Virus record (IMG/VR): IMGVR_UViG_3300032309_001318
Location: 1-64,000 of that record
Source of the DNA: a virus
Direction: 5' to 3' (one strand)
DNA length: 64,000 nt
Shown here: piece by piece, positions 5,774-13,790 of the stretch
Layout of the letters: each line of letters starts with the position of its first letter
Numbering within the stretch: position 1 is the first letter of the stretch
Program-made: the position numbers and the translations under genes
The notes under the pieces: generated by a model
Told to the model about the DNA's origin: nothing
Database searches by the model: none
What the model saw: the letters and a program-made list of their open reading frames with translations, nothing else

Positions 5774-6753
5774 TCCCAGACTCCTTTATTCTTCATTAAA
5801 AAATCATACATTTCAAAATCATAATTATTCAATTCAACAATTTGATCAATTTGACCTTTTGTTAATGTGCTTTTAATTTTTTGTAATTTAAGATTAGAAG
5901 TATTTTTTTTAATATTTCTAATGTGTCCAAAATATTTATTTTTTTGTAAAATTACTGAAAGGTTATTTAAAAACAATTCTCTGTATTCTACAGTACCAAT
6001 TATATCAAATTTATTTAAACTGTCTCTCCACAAACTTCCATCTTGACCATGAGCAATAAAATTAGAATTAGAAGACATGGCGGCCATCAATTGAAATCTG
6101 TCTATTGATCTATTTAAATATTTGTTGCTCCAGTAGGACGCTTTGTCCGTATTCAATGTTGAGGTTATAGACCTAGTTTGAAAATTAGTTATAAGATCTC
6201 TATTTATTGGATCTGACAAGAAGTTATCAAAATTTTTATTTGTTACATTATCCGTTTGTCTGTGCAACATAGAATCAAATACTTTACTTATAAACATAAA
6301 ATAACTAATTGCTCTATCTATAGGGTTTCTTAATATTGTTATGCCATGTATATTTTTATTATTTTTTTTAAATAGATCAAAGGGATACATTGCAAGGTGC
6401 CCAGAAATTAATTTAGAATTTAGCATATCAAATTCATTTAAATATCCAATATTATTTATAAATGACTGTTCTTCCTTAAAAACATTTTTTAATTCTTCTT
6501 GCAGAGAAATTCCAGAATTTTTAGCTATATGCAAAAAATAAAAAGATTCTTTATGCGAGAAATTATCTTTATTTATTTTTTTAATTACAGATCCATTTTT
6601 TAGCATCATGCCATGCTCTAGGTCTTTAAACTGGAGATTGCCAATTATATTTTCGTCAACAAATCCAGTAGTATACGCTTCATTATCTTTAACGGATAAA
6701 ATTTCAAAAATATGTTGAGGACCGTACTCTATGTTGTTTACAAAATTTGCCAA
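5767..6753 (-). CDS. PAPS-dependent sulfotransferase family protein (328 aa)
   Basis: The protein shows both cofactor loops of the sulfotransferase fold: FYFLHIAKNSGISL (71-84), matching the FLHIPKTGGTS 5'-phosphosulfate loop, and ITILRNPIDRAISYF (138-152) with R142 and S150, matching the RdPxxRxxSxY 3'-phosphate loop. SGHLAMYPF (117-125) supplies a histidine where many Sulfotransfer_2 (heparan-type) enzymes have theirs. In the first loop the usual Lys-Thr-Gly reads Lys79-Asn-Ser, a variation. The start is TTG 6753, after GAAGAG. These enzymes move sulfate from PAPS to a hydroxyl on a glycan, lipid or tyrosine. Being overlapped with a P450 suggests the P450 makes or exposes the hydroxyl. The N-terminal 65 residues look like a separate accessory part. 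Confidence 0.85.
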   Translation of the reverse strand: MANFVNNIEYGPQHIFEILSVKDNEAYTTGFVDENIIGNLQFKDLEHGMMLKNGSVIKKINKDNFSHKESFYFLHIAKNSGISLQEELKNVFKEEQSFINNIGYLNEFDMLNSKLISGHLAMYPFDLFKKNNKNIHGITILRNPIDRAISYFMFISKVFDSMLHRQTDNVTNKNFDNFLSDPINRDLITNFQTRSITSTLNTDKASYWSNKYLNRSIDRFQLMAAMSSNSNFIAHGQDGSLWRDSLNKFDIIGTVEYRELFLNNLSVILQKNKYFGHIRNIKKNTSNLKLQKIKSTLTKGQIDQIVELNNYDFEMYDFLMKNKGVWEC

Positions 6754-6757
6754 ATGA

Positions 6758-6955
6758 TTACTCTTCTGGGGTGTAAGAAGGTGTCGGACCTAATAAAAAT
6801 CCTTGCTCATGATATTCAACCATTTTAGATGTCTTCTCAGAGCCAGCAACTTCATTTGCTATAAGAGTTAATAAGTCATATATCCTGTGTAACATAATAT
6901 AATCAACCATAGGAAGATTATCTTCTAGATTTTGATTTACAGGAGCTTCAGACAT
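6758..6955 (-). CDS. Small hypothetical protein (65 aa)
   Basis: ATG 6955 overlaps the end of the upstream gene by 8 bases; the stop is 4 bases before the sulfotransferase start. The product has an acidic N-terminus (MSEAPVNQNLEDNLPMVDYI), a helix (LHRIYDLLTLIANEV) and a proline-rich acidic tail (LLGPTPSYTPEE). No domain recognised. Tight packing shows it is transcribed with the transglycosylase, sulfotransferase and P450. Confidence 0.7.
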   Translation of the reverse strand: MSEAPVNQNLEDNLPMVDYIMLHRIYDLLTLIANEVAGSEKTSKMVEYHEQGFLLGPTPSYTPEE

Positions 6956-7166
6956 TTTTTACCTCATTTACTAATAATACAATCTTATCATAGAAAGAGC
7001 TTCCTATAAAGTTTTTATAGTCGCAAGAAATGCAATATAGAAATATGTTGTCATTTAGATCTAAATTGCAAAAAAGAGAGCCCTGGTCCATTGGACATTC
7101 CAAAACTGGAACAAGGCCCTCTTCTGATAAAGCTATATACTGAGATACATATTGTATCTGTCGCAA
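6948..7166 (-). CDS. Small zinc-ribbon-like protein (72 aa)
   Basis: The start is TTG 7166, five bases after AAGGAG. Cysteines occur as ECPMDQGSLFC and then YCISC, giving C-x8-C plus C-x2-C, a pattern compatible with a zinc ribbon. The rest is hydrophobic and acidic. Small ribbon proteins of this kind are common in actinophages with no known role. It sits 9 bases downstream of the transglycosylase stop. Confidence 0.7.
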   Translation of the reverse strand: MRQIQYVSQYIALSEEGLVPVLECPMDQGSLFCNLDLNDNIFLYCISCDYKNFIGSSFYDKIVLLVNEVKNV

Positions 7167-7175
7167 AATTGCTCC

Positions 7176-7727
7176 TTAAGCTTTAGGGAATTGAGGAATC
7201 AACTCCTTGGCCTTCCCTATTGAGTTAGGCCACGATGACCAATCTTTTCCGCCCTTGGTCATATAGTACGTTATCTCTGCGTTTGTTACTGGATCAAATA
7301 ATTCCTTATTTGAAACTAAATCGAACTTTTCTTTTCTATCTATGCCAAGTTGCCCTAGCATATTTATTTGGAAAATTCCGTAAGATTGATCTCCAGTTGA
7401 TTTGTTGTCGTTTAGAGCAAGCGGTCTCCCGTTAGACTCTACTCTAGCAACAGCCCAAGCTGTTTTTAAAGCTACTCCTTCAAAGCCTACAGCCCATAAT
7501 AGATCTTTTAGATCATTAGGTGCAAGCATTTCAGAGTGCTCATAAGTGTCATTGCTGAACTTATTTAGTATTTCTCTTTTTAGTTGTATTTCGGTTTTTT
7601 CTTCTTTTGCTTCTAAAGCCTGAGTAGCAGTTGGTCCAGGCTGGACGGAAAATAGAAATAATGTTATTATTGCTATTGCGGCCCAGTTATGTACAACATC
7701 ACTAAGTCTTTGTTTTACTTTCTCCAT
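7176..7727 (-). CDS. Membrane-anchored lytic transglycosylase (SLT-like, 183 aa)
   Basis: I place the start at ATG 7727 (MEKVKQ), eight bases after AGGAGG; an ATG two codons upstream lies too close to that site. Residues about 14-30 are one hydrophobic segment (NWAAIAIITLFLFSVQPG), a signal anchor or signal peptide. The catalytic domain shows AWAVARVESNGRPLAL with E97 as the likely catalytic glutamate, then SYGIFQIN (115-122), the hallmark of goose-type/SLT transglycosylases. The enzyme cleaves the peptidoglycan glycan chain. An exported peptidoglycan hydrolase behind its own promoter is likely the endolysin or a lysis accessory; it could instead help DNA entry, but it is not in the tail cluster. 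Confidence 0.85.
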   Translation of the reverse strand: MEKVKQRLSDVVHNWAAIAIITLFLFSVQPGPTATQALEAKEEKTEIQLKREILNKFSNDTYEHSEMLAPNDLKDLLWAVGFEGVALKTAWAVARVESNGRPLALNDNKSTGDQSYGIFQINMLGQLGIDRKEKFDLVSNKELFDPVTNAEITYYMTKGGKDWSSWPNSIGKAKELIPQFPKA

Positions 7728-7760
7728 TGGCATTTCCTCCTTTAGAGATAACGAACTATA

Positions 7761-7790
7761 ATAATACCATTGTGCTTTAAAGAGTGTCAA
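7761..7790 (-). promoter_or_regulatory. Consensus promoter of the leftward five-gene operon
   Basis: On the minus strand TTGACA (7785-7790) and TATTAT (7761-7766) are separated by 18 bases. Transcription would begin near 7754, with AGGAGG following at about 7736-7741. This serves the transglycosylase, two small proteins, sulfotransferase and P450. Confidence 0.85.
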
Positions 7791-7812
7791 GCCAGTTGAC
7801 CAGAAAGAATGT

Positions 7813-8802
7813 ATGAATATATCGTTTTCCACAGTAATTGCTAACCTAAAAAGCAAAAATGGATATGGCTACGCAGGAGAAAATATAGTTAAATCACTAA
7901 ATAACCTGGGACACTTTGTTCCATTTCAAGACCCAAAGTCTAAAGTACAGTTTAATTTTTCACAACCATCGCATTTTAAATTACATAAAAATCAATATCA
8001 AATTAGTTATACTCCGTGGGAGTCTACAGTAATACCAGAAGACTGGAAAGAATACATGGATGCTTGCGATGAAATTTGGACTACCTCAGATTGGTGTGCA
8101 AATGTTTTTGAAGATAACGGATACAAGGTGGATAAAGTTTATCCACATGGAATTGATCCAATATGGAAACCTTATAAAAGGCAAGATGACGGAATAATAA
8201 AATTTTTACATGTCGGAGAGCCAGCACCACGAAAAGCTGGTCAAATGGTTGTGGAATCCTTTATAAGTTTATTTGGAAACAACCCCAAATACTCTTTAAC
8301 AATTAAAGCAGACCAAATTAATACAACAAGAGTTTATAATAACTTTATAGACAAAAACATAATTGGCACACCAGAAAAACTTTACTCAAATATTAATTTA
8401 ATAACAGAAGTTTTAACAAATGAAGAGCTAGTACAACTGTATAACTCACATGATGTTTTAATTTATCCAAGCTATGGAGAAGGTTTTGGCTTTATTCCAT
8501 TTCAAGCTTTAGCAACTGGCATGCCGACTATTTGTACTAGCGGATGGGCCCACTACGAAAAATATCTTGGTCCACTAAAATTAAAATCAAAAATTATAGA
8601 TTCACCATGGCCATTCCCACACAAAGGAAAAGTTTTTGAGCCAAACCGTCAACATCTACTTGAACTTATGAGAGATGTGTCTATTAATTTTAAAGCATAT
8701 TCAAATTATTATTTTGCTCAGTCAACTAAAATACATAAAGATTATAATTGGGATCAGTTGACTGAAAACGCTTTTAAAGATATTTTTAAAAAATTTTCCT
8801 AG
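7813..8802 (+). CDS. GT-B glycosyltransferase, family 4-like (329 aa)
   Basis: The start ATG 7813 faces the leftward operon promoter. The N-terminus GYGYAGENIVKSL resembles the glycine-rich acceptor-side loop of GT4 enzymes, and the C-terminal half has FLHVGEPAPRKAGQMVVESF (131-150), the usual strand plus KG..L-type helix, and YPSYGEGFGFIPFQALATGM (218-237), the nucleotide-sugar motif. The canonical E-x7-E reads E223 with Q231 in the second position, an unusual change. GT4 enzymes transfer sugars from nucleotide donors to glycans, lipids or proteins. Lying back to back with the sulfotransferase/P450 operon, it may act on the same product, or on phage DNA or virion. Confidence 0.85.
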   Translation: MNISFSTVIANLKSKNGYGYAGENIVKSLNNLGHFVPFQDPKSKVQFNFSQPSHFKLHKNQYQISYTPWESTVIPEDWKEYMDACDEIWTTSDWCANVFEDNGYKVDKVYPHGIDPIWKPYKRQDDGIIKFLHVGEPAPRKAGQMVVESFISLFGNNPKYSLTIKADQINTTRVYNNFIDKNIIGTPEKLYSNINLITEVLTNEELVQLYNSHDVLIYPSYGEGFGFIPFQALATGMPTICTSGWAHYEKYLGPLKLKSKIIDSPWPFPHKGKVFEPNRQHLLELMRDVSINFKAYSNYYFAQSTKIHKDYNWDQLTENAFKDIFKKFS

Positions 8803-8885
8803 GGCTAGACCCCTTAATAAAAGTTTGATACACTTAGACTTCATCAAAAATTTTAATTAATCCGCAGGCGGAAGAAGAGGTCTAT

Positions 8886-10820
8886 ATGTCAACATCTATT
8901 GAAAACCCGTACGAAAACTTTATTGCATTGTCTCGATATGCACGTTGGATGCCAGAAGAAAATCGTAGAGAAACTTGGAGCGAAACAGTAGATCGTTATT
9001 TTTCTTTTATGCTAAATCATTTATTTAAAGAGCATTCATATGAGCCTTCATCAAAACTAATAACAGAATTAAAACAAGCGGTGCTAGATAGAAACGTTAT
9101 GCCATCAATGAGATCCGTAATGACCGCTGGCCCAGCGCTAGAGAGAGATCATGTTGCGGGATACAATTGTTCATTTGTACCAGTAGATAATCCCCGTTCA
9201 TTTGACGAAACAATGTACATTTTAATGTGTGGAACTGGAGTTGGATTTTCTGTCGAATATAAATACGTAAATAAACTTCCAATAATTCCAGAATCTTTTG
9301 AAAAATCTACAACGGTAATTGTTGTTGAAGATTCTAAGTCTGGTTGGGCGAAAGCATTTCGTGAATTACTTGCACTTCTTTGGACTGGACAGATTCCATC
9401 AATTGATGTAAGCAAACTTCGTCCCGCAGGCGCAAGGCTTAAAACTATGGGTGGAAGATCTTCTGGCCCACAGCCTTTAGTTAATCTTTTTGATTTTACA
9501 ATTGCTAAATTTAAAAATGCAGCAGGTAGACAATTCAAGCCAATTGAAGCACACGACATTATGTGCAAAATAGGTGAAATTGTAGTGGTTGGCGGAGTAC
9601 GCAGATCTGCATTGATTTCTCTTTCTAATATTAATGATATTGAAATGGCACAAGCAAAAACTGGAAATTGGTGGGAGCACAATTCACAACGTGCACTTTC
9701 TAACAACTCAGTGGCGTATTCTAGAAAACCACAAATGGAACAATTTATAGCAGAATGGAAATCTTTATATGATTCAAAGTCTGGAGAACGAGGTATATAC
9801 AATGTGGCCGCAGCTCAAGCCCAAGCAGCCAAATATGGAAGAAGAGATCCAGATATACACTATGGAACTAACCCTTGCTCAGAGATTATTTTACGTCCTT
9901 ATCAGTTTTGTAACCTTTCAGAAGTCGTACTACGTGAAAACGATACAAAGAAAGATATCGAACGTAAAGTTGAGCTTGCTACTATTCTTGGGACATGGCA
10001 GTCAACGCTTACAGACTTTAAATATCTCCGCAAGATTTGGAAAGACAATACAGAAGAAGAACGCCTACTAGGAGTATCTCGTACTGGACAATTTGGACAT
10101 AAGTTTATGTCTGGAAAAGAAAATTTGGAATCTTTGGAAGAATTTTTAAATTTACTTAGAGAATCAGCAAGAGCAAAAAATAAAGATGAGGCTGGGAAAA
10201 TTGGGATTCCAGAGTCTGCCGCTATTACATGCGTAAAACCATCAGGAACAGTATCTCAATTGGTCGGGGTGTCTTCAGGAATGCATGCATGGCATTCTCC
10301 ATACTATATTCGAACAGTTCGTGGCTCCAAGGGAGATCCAATTTCTACTTTCTTAAAAGAAGTAGGTATTCCAGTAGAGGATGACGTAATGAAGCCAAAT
10401 GAAACTTACGTATTTTCATTTCCAGTAAAAGCACCAGAAGGTGCAATTGTTAGAAATGACCTAACCGCTATTGAACATTTAAATATTTGGTTAGTTTACC
10501 AACGTGCCTGGTGTGAGCACAAGCCATCAATTACCGTTTCAGTTAAAGAAGACGAATGGATGGAAGTAGGAGCTTGGGTATACAAGAATTTTGACGATGT
10601 TTCTGGAATCTCATTTTTACCGATGTCAGAGCACACATACAAGCAGGCTCCATATCAAGAGATATCTAAAGAAGAATATTTAGATCTTTTGGGCAAAATG
10701 CCTAAAGAAATTAGATGGGCTGATCTTTGTTTTTACGAGACGGAAGATGGAACATCTGGAAATCAAACCCTTGCATGCACATCTGACGGGAACTGTGAAA
10801 TTGTAGATATAACCGCATAA
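8886..10820 (+). CDS. nrdJ: Adenosylcobalamin-dependent ribonucleoside-triphosphate reductase (class II, monomeric; 644 aa)
   Basis: The protein matches the monomeric class II RTPR type from end to end: SRYARWMPEENRRETWSETV at the start, a redox cysteine at C95 (YNCSFVP), the substrate-site NPCSEIIL with C331 and the partner C342 (FCNLSEV) eleven residues on, a VKPSGTVSQL phosphate loop (about 452-461), and a C-terminal cysteine pair C631/C637 that re-reduces the active site. It reduces ribonucleoside triphosphates to deoxy forms for phage DNA synthesis using adenosylcobalamin to make a thiyl radical, so the host must supply B12. No intein or intron interrupts it. GGAAGAAGAGGTCTAT precedes ATG 8886. 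Closely similar enzymes are frequent in actinophages. Confidence 0.95.
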   Translation: MSTSIENPYENFIALSRYARWMPEENRRETWSETVDRYFSFMLNHLFKEHSYEPSSKLITELKQAVLDRNVMPSMRSVMTAGPALERDHVAGYNCSFVPVDNPRSFDETMYILMCGTGVGFSVEYKYVNKLPIIPESFEKSTTVIVVEDSKSGWAKAFRELLALLWTGQIPSIDVSKLRPAGARLKTMGGRSSGPQPLVNLFDFTIAKFKNAAGRQFKPIEAHDIMCKIGEIVVVGGVRRSALISLSNINDIEMAQAKTGNWWEHNSQRALSNNSVAYSRKPQMEQFIAEWKSLYDSKSGERGIYNVAAAQAQAAKYGRRDPDIHYGTNPCSEIILRPYQFCNLSEVVLRENDTKKDIERKVELATILGTWQSTLTDFKYLRKIWKDNTEEERLLGVSRTGQFGHKFMSGKENLESLEEFLNLLRESARAKNKDEAGKIGIPESAAITCVKPSGTVSQLVGVSSGMHAWHSPYYIRTVRGSKGDPISTFLKEVGIPVEDDVMKPNETYVFSFPVKAPEGAIVRNDLTAIEHLNIWLVYQRAWCEHKPSITVSVKEDEWMEVGAWVYKNFDDVSGISFLPMSEHTYKQAPYQEISKEEYLDLLGKMPKEIRWADLCFYETEDGTSGNQTLACTSDGNCEIVDITA

Positions 10821-10859
10821 TGGTAGAATATATAGTGGCGAAAGCCAAAAGGAGATAAT

Positions 10860-11054
10860 ATGAATACATATACAGAACAAATACTAGCAGCCCTAGGAAC
10901 TTACGGAAGAGCATTCCTAGCAGCAGCTACAGCTCTATACATGACTGGAAATACAAATCCAAAAGATTTAATTGCAGCAGGAGTTGCAGCAGTTGCCCCA
11001 GTTATTCTCAAGGCGTTAAGCCCAAGCAATACAGAGTTTGGCTTTAAAAAGTAA
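10860..11054 (+). CDS. Small membrane protein, holin-like (64 aa)
   Basis: ATG 10860 follows AAAAGGAGATAAT. The sequence has an alanine-rich hydrophobic helix (GRAFLAAATALYMTG, about 16-30), a charged turn NPKD and a second one (LIAAGVAAVAPVILKAL, about 38-54), with a short polar tail. This two-helix arrangement, with the NTNPKDLIAAG turn, is a known actinophage membrane-protein type often annotated as a putative holin. It is followed by a good terminator, so it ends its transcription unit with the reductase. Holin function is inferred from form only. Confidence 0.6.
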   Translation: MNTYTEQILAALGTYGRAFLAAATALYMTGNTNPKDLIAAGVAAVAPVILKALSPSNTEFGFKK

Positions 11055-11080
11055 AATAAAATAGTAGTCGATTAGGATAG

Positions 11081-11118
11081 CTCCTGTGCTAAAATAAGCA
11101 TAGGAGTTTTCCTATTTT
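11081..11118 (+). terminator. Rho-independent terminator
   Basis: CTCCTGTGCT (11081-11090) pairs with AGCATAGGAG (11097-11106), ten pairs with a single G-U, loop AAAATA, followed by TTTTCCTATTTT. It separates the reductase/holin unit from the tail-fibre locus. Confidence 0.85.
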
Positions 11119-11132
11119 AGGAGATTTTGAAA

Positions 11133-11483
11133 ATGGCAGTACAAAAGAATTTTGAAGTAGATCAAAATGCTACTTTTACCTTTGAGGTTCAATACACCTT
11201 AGAGGACGAAGTCACACCAATAAGTTTAGTAAATGCAACTGCAAAGATGCAAGTACGTGATACTAAAGGTGGATCCAAACTAGCATTTACACTAACATCA
11301 CCCTCTGGTGGTATAACAATTAATGGTGCAACTGGAACACTAACCATTAAAATGACACCTACCCAGACAAATAAACTCTTTTATCCAAAATCTTCTTATG
11401 ACGTTATGGTTGTCGATTCTAACGGGAATAAAATAAAACTCCTCGAAGGGTTTTTAACTCTCAGCAGATCGGTAACTATATAA
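11133..11483 (+). CDS. Virion/tail-fibre associated protein (117 aa)
   Basis: The start is set at ATG 11133 (MAVQKNFEV), nine bases after TAGGAG; an in-frame TTG two codons earlier is possible. The sequence is beta-rich: a polarised Ig-like run with ATAKMQVRDTKGGSKLAF, GGITINGATGTLTIKM and YDVMVVDSNGNKIKLLEGFL. This resembles the BppU-like N-terminal or fibre-adaptor domain of siphophage baseplates, where it attaches fibres. It starts the fibre locus and overlaps the next gene by one base (TAATG). Confidence 0.65.
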   Translation: MAVQKNFEVDQNATFTFEVQYTLEDEVTPISLVNATAKMQVRDTKGGSKLAFTLTSPSGGITINGATGTLTIKMTPTQTNKLFYPKSSYDVMVVDSNGNKIKLLEGFLTLSRSVTI

Positions 11484-11938
11484 TGTCAGCAGAAAAAGTA
11501 ATAGTAAAAGAAGTAAAAAATAAAGTAATTGTAAAATCACCAGGACCACAAGGCCCTGCTGGAAGAACTATATTAAATGGAATCTCTGCACCATCAAATA
11601 ACCTAGGCGTTATTGGAGATTTTTATTACAACACAGTTACAACAGATTTCTACGGACCAAAGATTACAGATTTAAGTTGGTCTGGAGCAACCGTTATTAA
11701 ATTTATTCAAGAAGGCTCAGAGTATTCATACTCATCTTCATGGGAAATTGCTCAAGTTGTTGGACCAACCAATGGTGTATATTCAGTAACAATATCACAC
11801 AACCTTGGGTTTTTCCCAAACGTAACAACAAAAGATAGCTCTGGGGAAACAGTTGAAACTGGACTAGACTATTTAGACACAAATAGAATAAGGCTGACAA
11901 TGGCTCAACCATTTTCAGGGACAGCATACCTGTCATAA
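11483..11938 (+). CDS. Fibre protein with short collagen-like segment (151 aa)
   Basis: ATG 11483 overlaps the previous stop. After a basic beta opening (KVIVKEVKNKVIVKSPG) comes GPQGPAG, two Gly-x-Y collagen-like triplets, then a domain with GDFYYNTVTTDFYGPK and a C-terminal part (VTISHNLGFFPNVTTKDSSG) like the C-terminal beta domains of phage fibres. The collagen-type proline position is notable given the prolyl-hydroxylase-like genes at 27530 and 28075. Function inferred as a receptor-binding or linker fibre. Confidence 0.65.
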   Translation: MSAEKVIVKEVKNKVIVKSPGPQGPAGRTILNGISAPSNNLGVIGDFYYNTVTTDFYGPKITDLSWSGATVIKFIQEGSEYSYSSSWEIAQVVGPTNGVYSVTISHNLGFFPNVTTKDSSGETVETGLDYLDTNRIRLTMAQPFSGTAYLS

Positions 11939-11950
11939 AGGAGAAACAAA

Positions 11951-13318
11951 ATGGCAAGAAAATTTTTAGTTAGCTTAGACCTTAACAAAAATGAATTACA
12001 AAATGCTCGAATTCAAAACCTTAGCACTGCGCCCTCAAGCCCAGTAGAAGGTCAAATATATTTTAACACAGTAGATAAAATTGTATACTTCTTTGACGGA
12101 ACAACCTGGATCCCAACATCTGGCTCCCTAGAAGTAATTCAAGATGCTATTGGTGCATATGTTTCTGGTGGCACTGGTTTAACAGCAACGTATACAGATT
12201 CAACAGGAACAACAGTAATTGATCTAGATAACACAGCAGTAACACCTGGATCATACGGATCTACAACAGCAATTCCTACATTTACAGTAGACGCACAAGG
12301 TCGTTTGACTGCAGCAGGAACAGTAAACGTAGCAACTAATCTTTCAATTGCTGGAGACACTGGAACAGACACAGTTGATTTATTAACTGACACATTAACT
12401 GTTTCAGGTGGAGAAGGAATTGATGTTGCAGTAACAAACAACACAATTACAGTATCAGCAGAAGACGCAACTTCATCTAATAAAGGTGTTGCAAGTTTTG
12501 ATGCCACAGACTTTACCGTAGCAGCAGGCGCAGTAACATTAAATGCTGAGCGTGTACAAGATATTGTTTCTTCACAAATTGTTGCTGGAGAAGGTATTGA
12601 TGTATCATACGATGATACAGCAGGAACCCTAACAGTAGATGCAGAAATTGCAACAACTACAAATCGTGGTGTTGCTTCATTTGCAGACGCAGACTTTACC
12701 GTAACAGATGGCGCAGTAAGTATTAAAAATGTTAATCTTGCAACACAAACAACTGGTAACTATATTGCAACAATTGCTGGAACAGCAAATGAAATTACAG
12801 TTTCTGGTTCAGGATCAGAAAATTCAGCAGTAACAATTGGGCTTCCAGATGACGTAACAATTACTGGCAATCTTCTTGTGGGTGGCAACTTAAATGTTAC
12901 AGGAACAGTTAACTCTGTAAATACAACCCAGGTAAACATTGTTGATAACAAGATTAATCTTAATACTGATTTTACTGGAGCACCAGTAGCAGACGCTGGA
13001 ATTCGTGTAGAGCGAGGCAGCGAAACAGATGTTGAAATTCTATGGAACGAGTCCTCAGATAAATGGACAGTTACAAATGATGGAACTAACTATCATGCAA
13101 TAACTAGAAAGTATGTCGAGACGTTAAACTCAGTAGCAACATCATACACGGTTACTCATAACTTGGGTTCAACTGATGTTTTAGTACAGGTTTCGCAAGC
13201 AGCTTCTCCATATGCTAAAGTTGAGACAGACGTAGAATTAACATCTGCATCTGCCGTAACTATTAAATTTGCAGTAGCACCTGCATCAGGAGAATACAAA
13301 GTAGTAGTAATAGGCTAA
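11951..13318 (+). CDS. Tail fibre protein (455 aa)
   Basis: AAAGGAGAAACAAA precedes ATG 11951. The N-terminal 50 residues (EGQIYFNTVDKIVYFFDGTTW) form a small repeat-domain shared with the 13326 product and, in pattern, with other fibres here. Residues about 60-330 are Thr/Ser/Val/Ala-rich beta repeats (GEGIDVAVTNNTITVSAEDA, then a second ..GEGIDVSYDDTAGTLTVDAE.. copy, about 75 residues apart), typical of trimeric beta-helical shafts. The end (HNLGSTDVLVQVSQAASPYA) is a beta domain related to the end of the 11483 product. Virion location is inferred. Confidence 0.8.
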   Translation: MARKFLVSLDLNKNELQNARIQNLSTAPSSPVEGQIYFNTVDKIVYFFDGTTWIPTSGSLEVIQDAIGAYVSGGTGLTATYTDSTGTTVIDLDNTAVTPGSYGSTTAIPTFTVDAQGRLTAAGTVNVATNLSIAGDTGTDTVDLLTDTLTVSGGEGIDVAVTNNTITVSAEDATSSNKGVASFDATDFTVAAGAVTLNAERVQDIVSSQIVAGEGIDVSYDDTAGTLTVDAEIATTTNRGVASFADADFTVTDGAVSIKNVNLATQTTGNYIATIAGTANEITVSGSGSENSAVTIGLPDDVTITGNLLVGGNLNVTGTVNSVNTTQVNIVDNKINLNTDFTGAPVADAGIRVERGSETDVEILWNESSDKWTVTNDGTNYHAITRKYVETLNSVATSYTVTHNLGSTDVLVQVSQAASPYAKVETDVELTSASAVTIKFAVAPASGEYKVVVIG

Positions 13319-13325
13319 ATAAAAA

Positions 13326-13790
13326 ATGAAACTTAAGTCTTTATTAAACCTCCTAACGCTGGCAGAAAATCCATCTACAGCTTTAGAAGGTGACGTATAC
13401 TTTAATATTTTAACAAAAAATATTAGAATATATAATGGAGATTTTTGGGTAGACATTACCCCACAAAGCGATGATCCAACCCCATTTTATATGCATACAC
13501 ACGCATACGATGGAGCAGTACACACAATAGATGTAGAAAATCCAATTACATTTAAAGATGTTAATACAACACAGAGCGTTTTAGAAAACATTCCAGTTGT
13601 TGTTGGATTTGATGGTGGTGGGCCAAACGATGAAGTAGATGAACCTAATTTTGAAAATTTATCTTTACTTCCAGGAGGCCTACCAGAGTCTATTTATTAT
13701 CCAGAATCTGATAACATTACAATTAACGGTGGAGATTCTTCCACTGAATATGCATCAATAATAAATGGAGGAAATTCAAATGGTAGTTAG
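13326..13790 (+). CDS. Short fibre-like protein (154 aa)
   Basis: The ATG is 7 bases after the previous stop. Residues 14-45 (PSTALEGDVYFNILTKNIRIYNGDFWVDI) repeat the small domain at the start of the 11951 protein. The centre has a histidine cluster MHTHAYDGAVHTI. The tail is acidic and ends GGNSNGS, overlapping the next gene by 11 bases. Probably a fibre or chaperone for the adjoining fibre; family not certain. Confidence 0.65.
   Translation: MKLKSLLNLLTLAENPSTALEGDVYFNILTKNIRIYNGDFWVDITPQSDDPTPFYMHTHAYDGAVHTIDVENPITFKDVNTTQSVLENIPVVVGFDGGGPNDEVDEPNFENLSLLPGGLPESIYYPESDNITINGGDSSTEYASIINGGNSNGS

Noticed and set aside
7796-7813. TTGACC just before the glycosyltransferase as its -35
   Set aside because: It is only 17 bases from the start codon, which would place the -10 inside the gene.
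9149-9802. A 217-codon leftward frame opposite the ribonucleotide reductase
   Set aside because: The plus strand encodes a fully conserved enzyme with all catalytic residues; the opposite frame is a shadow with no phage-like features.
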